From NCBI GenBank assembly GCA_017694955.1, contig JADIMC010000053.1, positions 1 through 64,000 of the forward strand: a stretch of 64,000 nucleotides of DNA, in the 5' to 3' direction. Below the pieces are notes generated by a model. That model saw only the letters and a program-made list of their open reading frames with translations, ran no database searches and was not told the DNA's origin. Source of the DNA: Candidatus Limisoma faecipullorum (GTDB lineage Bacteria > Bacteroidota > Bacteroidia > Bacteroidales > Muribaculaceae). This document shows positions 18,811 to 27,628 of this stretch, piece by piece (within the stretch, counting starts at the first letter, position 1; every line of letters begins with the position of its first letter). The position numbers and the translations under genes are program-made.

Positions 18811-20544
18811 TTATTTATTGTTTTCAAAAGGGCTTTTATAAAGCGTCACATTAGCAGGGTGCTTGCTCGACGACACTTCAATAATAGTCTCGCGGTCAGT
18901 AGGCTGCAAGCCGGCAGAAATAGCCTCGATAGGCACCTGGAAAGCACGGCGCGGGTCATTCCATACAAGCACGTCGGTAGTATTGGCGGCATCACGATGG
19001 CCGGTGACATGGGTAACCTCGATTCCATAGCGCTTGATGTCGAACCAGCGCAAACCGGTGCAGACAGTCTCGATACGGCGGAAATGAAGCACACACCACA
19101 AATACGGCTTCATCTCCTCTGTCACTTTTACTCCGTTCACGGCATCGCAAATCTCGTCGATATGCAAGGCTGGAATATTGTAAGGTATGGCATCGTTATC
19201 TCTTCCTGTGATGCTTTCCTCTTTGTAATAAGAAGTAATCGCATCATCTGTAAGTGGATCCATCTGATATCCGCTAAGATTGTTGTTGCGGGACTCGACC
19301 CATATCGAAAGATCGGCAACGGCACCCGGTATGTCATTCAGGAAAATCTTAGCCTCCGCCCGCATAAGCAAAAGCTCCTCGGCAGTGAACTCCGCGCGCA
19401 TAGCCTTGTAGAAGCCGATACCGGCAACCTTGTCGGTATATTGGAAAAATGGATTCATATACGAAGGCCACAAACCATATTCCTGATTTCCATTAACATA
19501 AAGGCTTGCATAACAAGGCATGAAGTTGAAATCACGCCATGCCGGACCGTTTCCGAAAATAGTGCCTGTAGCCGCATCGCGGTTAAGCGCGTAGCGCGTG
19601 CCTGAACCGCTGATATACATATGAAGCATCAGCTGTGAAGTTGTCGGTATCAACAGGAAGTTGTTGACTGAGCCCGACGAAAAATAATCGGCACAATCGG
19701 CATCGAGACTTGTAAAAGCCTTAGACCAATAAGTGCGCATCATACTTGCCGGGTTAGAGCCGAGCACAGCGTTTGCATACTCCAGCACTTTCTGGTAGTC
19801 GCGCTTGTAAAGGAAGAAACGTGCCGCAAAAGCGTTAGCAGCGTCCATATTGAAATGATACTTCGGCTGTGAATAATACTCGTCGGTGATATATTTCAAT
19901 CCTTCTTCAAGGTCAGCCTGAATCTTGTCATATACAGCCTGTACCGATTCACGCTCATAATGAGGGCTAACCTCGTCTTCCGGTTCTGTAACATAAGGAA
20001 TACCCATAGCAACCGAGCTTGTCTCACCATATTGCATAGCGAAAAGATTGACAAGGTTGAAATGGCAATAAGCCCGCAAGACTAAAGCCTCGCCGTAAGC
20101 GGCATCCATCTTTTCGGCATCCTTGCCTTCAGCAAACTTGCCTTCGGCACGGAATTCCTCGATGGCCTGAAGCACGTGGTTGGCAACGGCAACGCCATGA
20201 TAATAACCCGACCACAACGAAGTGGGAGTATCCTGGATGCTGCTCATATCGGCATCCTCCCATGCGAAAATCTGGTCGTCGATAGGGTCGAAAGCCGCAA
20301 GGTTGTCGTAGCTGATACCGTTAGCGTCCTTCGCGTGGTTGTCAACGATATTGTCAGAACTCATCTCGCCCATCACCGTATAATTCGCATCTGGATAGCC
20401 GTCGGTAAGAGCGGCAAGAAGCAAATCCGGCTGCGAAAGCTCCGCACGGTTGTCGGGCAACGTGTCAAGAAAATCGTTGCACGACGACAGCCCTAACATA
20501 CTGATGCCGGCGGCTGCTAAATATATTGAATTTCTTAATTTCAT
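18811..20544 (-). CDS. RagB/SusD family lipoprotein
   Basis: Lipobox LSSCNDFLDTLPDNRAEL; SusD-like AEALVLRAYCHFNLVNLFA; LLMRAEAKI. Confidence 0.93.
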   Translation of the reverse strand: MKLRNSIYLAAAGISMLGLSSCNDFLDTLPDNRAELSQPDLLLAALTDGYPDANYTVMGEMSSDNIVDNHAKDANGISYDNLAAFDPIDDQIFAWEDADMSSIQDTPTSLWSGYYHGVAVANHVLQAIEEFRAEGKFAEGKDAEKMDAAYGEALVLRAYCHFNLVNLFAMQYGETSSVAMGIPYVTEPEDEVSPHYERESVQAVYDKIQADLEEGLKYITDEYYSQPKYHFNMDAANAFAARFFLYKRDYQKVLEYANAVLGSNPASMMRTYWSKAFTSLDADCADYFSSGSVNNFLLIPTTSQLMLHMYISGSGTRYALNRDAATGTIFGNGPAWRDFNFMPCYASLYVNGNQEYGLWPSYMNPFFQYTDKVAGIGFYKAMRAEFTAEELLLMRAEAKIFLNDIPGAVADLSIWVESRNNNLSGYQMDPLTDDAITSYYKEESITGRDNDAIPYNIPALHIDEICDAVNGVKVTEEMKPYLWCVLHFRRIETVCTGLRWFDIKRYGIEVTHVTGHRDAANTTDVLVWNDPRRAFQVPIEAISAGLQPTDRETIIEVSSSKHPANVTLYKSPFENNK

Positions 20545-20568
20545 ATCTCTTTTACGTTTTATCTAAGT

Positions 20569-23500
20569 TTATAAGCTGAATCTCAAAGTAAGCGTAAATT
20601 GCTTCGGGTTAGGCACTGCCACACCACCAGCGTTGAAGAACTCAGGATCCTGTCCGTTGAGTTTCTTGTCGGCATAGAGCAGACAGAGGTTGGTAGCCTG
20701 CAACTTCAAGGAAGCCGAAGAAAAACGAATCTTCTCGAGGAATGACTTCGGAAGGTCGTAAGTCAATGAAACTTCCTTCAAACGGATGAAACCGCCGTCA
20801 GCCACACGCTCGGTTGAATAGTTGTAAGCGCTGTAAGCACGCTCCAAGTATTGGTCTTGCTCGTCCTGACGCTTGCTGGCGATAACCGGGATAGTGGTAT
20901 AAGCCTCGTCGCCCGGCAATGTCCAACGATTCTTGAACTCACGCGGAAGCGCGGTCATATCATCGTATGAGTTGGAGAATACCGGATCAAGACGCACCTT
21001 GTTGCCGAATGAATAAGTAAGGAACACGTTCAGGCGGAAATTCTTCCAACGCAAAGTGTTACCGAAACCACCGGTGATAGTCGGGTCGGTAGGACCTTCA
21101 TATACAAGGTATTCATTTTCGAAATCCTGGAAGTTGATGTCAGTTGTGGTAACTTCGCCTTTCTCGTTGATTACTTGCGGAATACCTTCTTCGTTCAATC
21201 CTACGAACTGGTAAGAGAACAACGCACGTACAGGATAGCCTTCCTTGGCATAACCGGCGCCGTTTACAAGTTCGATTGCCTGTGAATAGTTTTCAAGCTC
21301 CGTAATCTCGTTCTTGACTTTCGAGAAAGTAAGGTCGGTAGTCCAGCTGAAATCCTTATTTTCAATGTTCGTCGTGGAGATTGTAACCTCGGCGCCGTGC
21401 GACTTCATAGAAGCGACGTTACCGAATTTACGCGACTCACCGCCGACACCTTCATTGTATGCGATACCGATAAGGTCGTAGTTGTTACGGAAATAGATAT
21501 CGGCTGAAGCGTTGATGCGGTTGTTGAGGAAACCGAGGTCGATACCGAAGTTGAACTCGTGCTTCTTCTCATAAGTCAAATCGGAGTTTCCGAGCGAGCT
21601 GAGGATAAGCGCAAGCTCCTGGTCGGAAGCATTCGGACGCCAAACAGTAGAAGGCGTGAAAATCGGCGTAGCGTTGGAAACGCTTGCAGGTCCGCTATCG
21701 GCAGTCAGCGAATAAGAGACACGTGCCGTGGCATGCGAAAGAATCTTCGGGTCAACATTCTTCTTGAAGAAAGCCTCCTCATGCGCGTTCCATGCGCCGG
21801 AAACGTTCCAAGTAGGCAGCCAGCGGGCGCTGCGCGCCTTACCAAGCTTGTTAGTACCCTCATAGCGGATAGTACCGTTCAATACGTAACGTCCGGCATA
21901 AGAATATGTCAAGTTGGCAAACGAAGCGAACGAGCGGCGGTAAGTAGGAACGAAACCATAATAAGTGTGTCCTTCCTCAATCTGCTGCTTGAACAACTCA
22001 TAGTCGAGCAATGGCACACCGCCGTAATCGTAAACGAATCCCCATCCTTCCCAGCTTGTCTGGTTACGGTTGGTGCTGCTTACTTCCACACCGGCAAGCG
22101 CATTGAAGATATGCGTGTTGTTCCAGTTCTTGTTATATGTAGCCGTTCCACGGAAATCGTACTGCGAAACCGTATATGTATCATTATAATAGATACCACC
22201 TTGCGGAAGGATAGTCTGCGGCAAAGCATTAGGATCATCAGGGTTAGTGTAAAGGAACGGGTTCAAATCGCGGATAGTGGCATCCTCCGGATCGATACCG
22301 GCACGGTATGCATTCGCCTGATTGGAATGGTCCTTCACATAGTGCTGCTGCACAGAGCTCTGATAGCGATACGCACCCAAAGCATTGAGCTCCAGCCCCT
22401 CGATTGGTTTCCAGTTCAATTCAGCCTGGAATTTCAGATCGGTCACACCTATGTCGATATAGTTGTTCTCCAACTCGTTGAAAATGTTGAATTCAGCATA
22501 GTTGCGCTTATAATACTCATTCGGGTCGAGAGCCCTTGAAGCATTGATTGCGTAGCTATACGGGTTGATATCGAAATCGCGCTGAACAGTACCGCTCACG
22601 GCATCGACATTCTGGCTCAAAGTACCCGGGGCTTTCTGCTCACGATAAGAATCGGAAGTCAATACGGAGAAACGCACTGTCGGCGAAATCTGATACGAAG
22701 CGTTGGCGTTGAACGTATAACGGCGCACATTGCTCGAAACTGTCCATCCCGGGTCGTTCATAAACGACAACGAAGTATAGAAGTTACCTTTTTCCGTACC
22801 GCCGGAAACGCTCACAGAGTGGTTCTGCATGACAGCGTTGCTGAACAATTCATCGAACCAGTCGGTATTGCGGTACTCAGCCTCACGCAGATATGCATTC
22901 ATAGCCGACTGAGTGTGGGCCAGACCGAATTGGCCGTTGGTAGCATTATACGTATCGATCAAATCGTACATCTTACCATAGATACCGCTTGTGGAATTCT
23001 GAGCGATCGAAGCGAATTCCAACCATCCCTTGTCGGCCATTTCCTTATATATACCCATTTGTTCCTGAGAATTGGAAATGTTGAATTCGCTATAATGCGG
23101 CTTCAGACGAGTGGTGAATTCACCAGTATAGCTTACGCGGGTCGAACCGGCCTTACCTTTCTTTGTGGTAACGACAATCACACCGGCCATCGCGCGCGCG
23201 CCATATATAGAGGTGGCGGAACCGTCCTTCAGAATCTGGAAGCTCTCGATATCGTCGGAGTTAAGACCGGCAATCGCAGAAGAGATAAGCGTAACGGCAT
23301 CACCGGACGACAACTCGTCGGCAGAAACCTCCACGGCATCCTCCATAACGACACCATCCACAACCCACAACGGCTTGGAATCGCCATAAATAGAAGTGGC
23401 ACCACGCACACGGATCTTAGGAGCAGTACCGAATGTACCGGAAACGTTCTGGATAGAGACACCGGAAACCTTTCCTTCAAGCCCGCGGCTTATATCAGCC

Positions 23501-23904
23501 ACACCGTCGAGCTTGGCATCGGATGCATCAATCTGCGTGGTTGCACCGGTAAACAGACGCTTGTCCATCTTACCCATACCGGTAACGACAACCTCGCCCA
23601 GCACCTGTGAATTACTTTCCAAAACAATCTTCATCTCAGACGAGGAAACTTTCACTTCCTTGGTATCCATACCAACGTAAGTGACCACGAGCCTTGAGTC
23701 GCTCGAAGGCACCGTAAGCGTAAACCGGCCGTCGAAGTCGGTCGCCGTGCCTGTCGCTTCCTGTCCCTTAACCCTTACCGTAGCACCGATAATTGGTTCG
23801 CCATCTTCGGCGGAGACAACGACACCCGTCACCTTCATCTGCGCGAATGCCGGCAGCGAAAGGATGGCCATCGTTATCAGAATGACAAATCTTTTCAGTT
23901 TCAT
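20569..23904 (-). CDS. SusC/RagA family TonB-linked outer membrane protein
   Basis: Carboxypeptidase-regulatory N-domain (VTGVVVSAEDGEPIIGATV), plug (LWVVDGVV, ILKDGSATSIYGARAMAGVIVVTTKKG). Confidence 0.95.
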   Translation of the reverse strand: MKLKRFVILITMAILSLPAFAQMKVTGVVVSAEDGEPIIGATVRVKGQEATGTATDFDGRFTLTVPSSDSRLVVTYVGMDTKEVKVSSSEMKIVLESNSQVLGEVVVTGMGKMDKRLFTGATTQIDASDAKLDGVADISRGLEGKVSGVSIQNVSGTFGTAPKIRVRGATSIYGDSKPLWVVDGVVMEDAVEVSADELSSGDAVTLISSAIAGLNSDDIESFQILKDGSATSIYGARAMAGVIVVTTKKGKAGSTRVSYTGEFTTRLKPHYSEFNISNSQEQMGIYKEMADKGWLEFASIAQNSTSGIYGKMYDLIDTYNATNGQFGLAHTQSAMNAYLREAEYRNTDWFDELFSNAVMQNHSVSVSGGTEKGNFYTSLSFMNDPGWTVSSNVRRYTFNANASYQISPTVRFSVLTSDSYREQKAPGTLSQNVDAVSGTVQRDFDINPYSYAINASRALDPNEYYKRNYAEFNIFNELENNYIDIGVTDLKFQAELNWKPIEGLELNALGAYRYQSSVQQHYVKDHSNQANAYRAGIDPEDATIRDLNPFLYTNPDDPNALPQTILPQGGIYYNDTYTVSQYDFRGTATYNKNWNNTHIFNALAGVEVSSTNRNQTSWEGWGFVYDYGGVPLLDYELFKQQIEEGHTYYGFVPTYRRSFASFANLTYSYAGRYVLNGTIRYEGTNKLGKARSARWLPTWNVSGAWNAHEEAFFKKNVDPKILSHATARVSYSLTADSGPASVSNATPIFTPSTVWRPNASDQELALILSSLGNSDLTYEKKHEFNFGIDLGFLNNRINASADIYFRNNYDLIGIAYNEGVGGESRKFGNVASMKSHGAEVTISTTNIENKDFSWTTDLTFSKVKNEITELENYSQAIELVNGAGYAKEGYPVRALFSYQFVGLNEEGIPQVINEKGEVTTTDINFQDFENEYLVYEGPTDPTITGGFGNTLRWKNFRLNVFLTYSFGNKVRLDPVFSNSYDDMTALPREFKNRWTLPGDEAYTTIPVIASKRQDEQDQYLERAYSAYNYSTERVADGGFIRLKEVSLTYDLPKSFLEKIRFSSASLKLQATNLCLLYADKKLNGQDPEFFNAGGVAVPNPKQFTLTLRFSL

Positions 23905-23957
23905 AAAAAACATTACATCAAATTATAAAAACACACAATAAATTAAATTCAACTCAT

Positions 23958-23980
23958 TGCAGTTTCAATCTGAAACTGCA
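23958..23980. promoter_or_regulatory. Inverted repeat in the SusC leader region
   Basis: TGCAGTTTCA-ATC-TGAAACTGCA, perfect 10-bp arms, about 50 nt upstream of the susC-like start. Confidence 0.55.
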
Positions 23981-24229
23981 TTTTCGCTGCCGTAATGTTA
24001 ATTCCGTCATAAGAATTAAGAATCGACCGCCTTTTTCAACACGCTATGAATAACAAATTTTCAAATCCGCATCCGATTAACAATACCACTTTTTCAAAAA
24101 TTCGTCCGTTTCGTAGCACTATGCTAAGTTATGAATCTTTTTTTAATCCCACAAAATATTTTTGTACTTTTTTGCATTGTATTTGTCAACAGAGAAAAAT
24201 GAAGACAAAGGGAAAAATGTCTGGCAACA

Positions 24230-24243
24230 ATGTTATATAACAT
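24230..24243. promoter_or_regulatory. Palindrome ATGTTATATAACAT (family ATGTTWTAWAACAT)
   Basis: Perfect 14-bp palindrome; related sites at 32702-32715 and 55889-55902. Confidence 0.5.
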
Positions 24244-24734
24244 ATTTACAAACAATATCATACCCACATTCCTGCATAAAATGAGCAACACCAAGAAAAC
24301 CGGATTCCCAGATATAATTAAAGGTGGAGCCGAAAAAATCTCACAAAAAACCACGAATGGGAAGTCGAATTTTAGAAAGATATGACCGCAAATTCATAAC
24401 AAAATAAAAGTTTACGACCTCAAAAAGCGAAAATACGTCACCTTTGAAAGACATCCCATAACCTGTTACAGAAATGTTAAATTTTAACACTATTGAAACA
24501 AGCTATTAAAATCTTGTCCAAATAACAACAACACAATAATAATCAAAACATTAACGCGACTTTCAATTTATAAGCGCATAATTAATGATACAACAAATCC
24601 ACACCTTAATATAATATTGTGTCACAAATTGACCCCAAAAAGAATATTTATTGTAATTTTGCAGCCGCAAAGCAGACATCATCTGTCTGCTGGCAAGATT
24701 ATTTTACGCATATATTAAATCGGAAAAGGAAAAA

Positions 24735-25745
24735 ATGAGAGTTGCTATTGTCGGCGCAAGCGGTGCCGTTGGGCAAGAGTTCCTGCGCGTTCTTGAAGAG
24801 CAGAATTTCCCAACAGACGACCTGCTACTTTTCGGCTCAAAGCGCAGTGCCGGAAAAAAATACACATTCAAAGACAAGGAATACACCGTAAAAGAATTGT
24901 GCCACAATGATGATTTCAAAGACGTTGACATAGTATTCGCATCAGCAGGCGCTAGCACATCGAAAGAATTCGCCAGCACAATCACAAAGTACGGAGCCAT
25001 AATGATCGACAATTCAAGCGCATTCCGTATGGAGGACGACATTCCATTGGTGGTACCGGAGGTGAATGGCGACGATGCGCTCCACGCTCCACGCAACATC
25101 ATAGCAAACCCTAATTGCACCACAATACAAATGGTGGTAGCATTGAAAGCTATCCACGACATATCCCCAATCAAACGCGCCCATGTCGCAACCTACCAGG
25201 CAGCAAGCGGAGCAGGCGCGCTCGGGATGGAAGAGCTTGTGCAACAACACAGGGACATCGCCGCCGGCAAAGAGCCGGTAGTGGAAAAATTCGCCTATCA
25301 GCTCGCCTACAACCTCATTCCTCATATCGACGTATTCATGGACAACGGATACACTAAAGAGGAAATGAAGATGTATCACGAAACAAAAAAGATAATGCAC
25401 GCACCGGACCTGGACGTAAGCGCCATGTGCGTACGCGTACCTGTAATGCGAGCCCACAGCGAAGCCATTTGGGTTGAGACCGAACGGCCAATCAGCGTGG
25501 AAGAGGCCCGCGAGGCATTCCGCAAAGGCAAAGGACTTGTCGTGACCGACGAGCCTGAAAACAAAAAATACCCGATGCCGTTGTTCGCTGCGGGGTGTGA
25601 CCCAGTATATGTAGGGCGCATACGCAAAGACCTGACAAACGAATGCGGACTGTCGTTCTGGGTTGTCGGCGACCAGATAAAGAAAGGTGCAGCACTCAAT
25701 GCCGTACAGATTGCCCAATACCTTATAAATAACAAGAAAGCATAA
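24735..25745 (+). CDS. asd: Aspartate-semialdehyde dehydrogenase
   Basis: [57 protein letters not shown]. Confidence 0.95.
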   Translation: MRVAIVGASGAVGQEFLRVLEEQNFPTDDLLLFGSKRSAGKKYTFKDKEYTVKELCHNDDFKDVDIVFASAGASTSKEFASTITKYGAIMIDNSSAFRMEDDIPLVVPEVNGDDALHAPRNIIANPNCTTIQMVVALKAIHDISPIKRAHVATYQAASGAGALGMEELVQQHRDIAAGKEPVVEKFAYQLAYNLIPHIDVFMDNGYTKEEMKMYHETKKIMHAPDLDVSAMCVRVPVMRAHSEAIWVETERPISVEEAREAFRKGKGLVVTDEPENKKYPMPLFAAGCDPVYVGRIRKDLTNECGLSFWVVGDQIKKGAALNAVQIAQYLINNKKA

Positions 25746-25748
25746 AAT

Positions 25749-26594
25749 ATGAATTTCGACAGGCTGGCACAAGCAACAGGGAAATTGTCGCAGACAATTG
25801 GCAGCATACTGAAAATAGTCCTGCTTTCCCGCAGTCAGTCCGTAAAACGGACAGCGACCGGCAACGATGAAATTATCGTGCTCGGCAACGGTCCGTCGTT
25901 GAACCAGACCGTCGAGACATCATACACTTTTCTGGAGAGCCGCAAAAAACTCGCAGTAAATTTTGCGGCAAACACTCCATTATACTTCAGACTCAAGCCA
26001 GAATACTACGTTCTTGCAGACCCACACTTTTTCAGCACCGGCAACGAAGCAGTTGATAATCTGTGGTTGACTTTTTCCAAGAAAACCGACTGGGATATGG
26101 TGCTATTTATTCCGACAAGAGCGAAAATTCCGAATCCGGAAGAGATAAAGCGGAATCCGCACATCACAGTCGAGCGGTACAATCTGACACCAGTGGAAGG
26201 ATGCAAACGTCTCTGCCATTTAGCCTACCGCAAAGGTTGGGGAATGCCGCGTCCGCGCAACGTGCTGATACCATCCATTATGCTCGCTCTCAATTCCGGA
26301 TTCCGCACAATATATGTTGCGGGAGCAGATCATTCGTGGATGAAAACACTGTCGGTTGACGAGAATAACAATGTCGTTAGCATTCAACCGCATTTCTACA
26401 AGGACAGCGAAAAGGAAAACACACGCGTCAGCACAGAATACGCCGGCTATCCATTGTACAAGATTGTATATAGCTTTTACGTCGCGTTTAAAGCCTATTT
26501 CGACATCCGCGACTATGCCGGAAGCATTGGGGCAACCATCTACAACATCACTCCCGGCAGCTTTATCGACGCATTTCCACGAAAAACCGTGTGA
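25749..26594 (+). CDS. DUF115/MptE-like glycan-associated protein
   Basis: GNGPSLNQ nucleotide-binding-like motif; YYVLADPHFF; AGADHSW. Confidence 0.65.
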   Translation: MNFDRLAQATGKLSQTIGSILKIVLLSRSQSVKRTATGNDEIIVLGNGPSLNQTVETSYTFLESRKKLAVNFAANTPLYFRLKPEYYVLADPHFFSTGNEAVDNLWLTFSKKTDWDMVLFIPTRAKIPNPEEIKRNPHITVERYNLTPVEGCKRLCHLAYRKGWGMPRPRNVLIPSIMLALNSGFRTIYVAGADHSWMKTLSVDENNNVVSIQPHFYKDSEKENTRVSTEYAGYPLYKIVYSFYVAFKAYFDIRDYAGSIGATIYNITPGSFIDAFPRKTV

Positions 26595-26790
26595 TGGCAC
26601 GCTGAAGCCTTTTTCAAAAACACGGCCCGACAATCCCCTATCCTACAAGGCATTAACATTCCCTGTAGAGATTTTGTAAACGAGAAGTTTATTGTCGCAA
26701 GTATCATAATAGGGTGAGATTTTTCATATCAGGCTACATAATATGAATATTTTTGCCGAAAAAACATTCCTTAACTAAAACTTAACTGTT

Positions 26791-27591
26791 ATGAAAAAAT
26801 TTACTCTATTAGTTGCCGCAATCGCAGTATGCGGCTCTATCAACGCACAAAAACAAGATGTGATAATTGATGACTTTGAAAACGGAGAATATGCATTCAC
26901 CGACGAATTACACATCAACCCTGTAACAGAAATGCAAGTAGAAATAGCCGACAATCCGGCAAAAGAAGGAATCAATCCAAGTGAGAAGGCAATGAAATTC
27001 ACAAGAATCGAAGCTGTGAACACATGGGCCGGAACCTATGCCGACCTAAAACAGACCTACTCAGACTATTCCTATATGCACATTATGTATTATCGCGACA
27101 ATGAAAATTCACGGTTGAGAATCAATGCCAAAGCTTCGAGCTCAACTCCACAAAACAATGAATTCGAATCCATCGAACGTCCGACAAAAGCCGGAGAGTG
27201 GGAATGGATTACATTCGATTTGAAAGGACATAATGTAACCGAACTCGGAATGCTCGGATTCCAGCCGGACTTCACCGACGTGCTTGAAAACGGCACAGTG
27301 GTGTATATTGACAATATCACATTAAGCGACAACGAAAATCCGGCAGGAAACTCAGCATCCGTTGCAGACACTGTATCCGATTACAAAATCTCGATAGAGA
27401 CAATCGGAAACGAAGTATCAATATCCTCCAACGGTAAAATCCACGCAACAGCCTACAATCTCACAGGCAGCAAAGTGGCCGAGTCCGAAAACGATGGTAC
27501 AATTTCACTACAACTGACAGAATCCGGAATTTATCTGATTGCAATCAATGCTAATGGCAAGAGCATTGCCCAAAAAGTGATTATACGCTAA
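26791..27591 (+). CDS. Secreted stand-alone carbohydrate-binding-like module with T9SS tail
   Basis: DVIIDDFENGEYAFTD... strongly similar to the N-terminus of the next protein; C-term IHATAYNLTGSKVAESENDGTISLQLTESGIYLIAINANGKSIAQKVIIR; TATTTTTG at 26748-26755. Confidence 0.75.
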   Translation: MKKFTLLVAAIAVCGSINAQKQDVIIDDFENGEYAFTDELHINPVTEMQVEIADNPAKEGINPSEKAMKFTRIEAVNTWAGTYADLKQTYSDYSYMHIMYYRDNENSRLRINAKASSSTPQNNEFESIERPTKAGEWEWITFDLKGHNVTELGMLGFQPDFTDVLENGTVVYIDNITLSDNENPAGNSASVADTVSDYKISIETIGNEVSISSNGKIHATAYNLTGSKVAESENDGTISLQLTESGIYLIAINANGKSIAQKVIIR

Positions 27592-27628
27592 TTCATATTT
27601 TCACAACACCTCTCTAATTTTCATATTT

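Noticed and set aside
21559-22539. 326-aa plus-strand ORF inside SusC
   Set aside because: Antisense of a well-supported SusC/RagA coding sequence; no recognisable domain.
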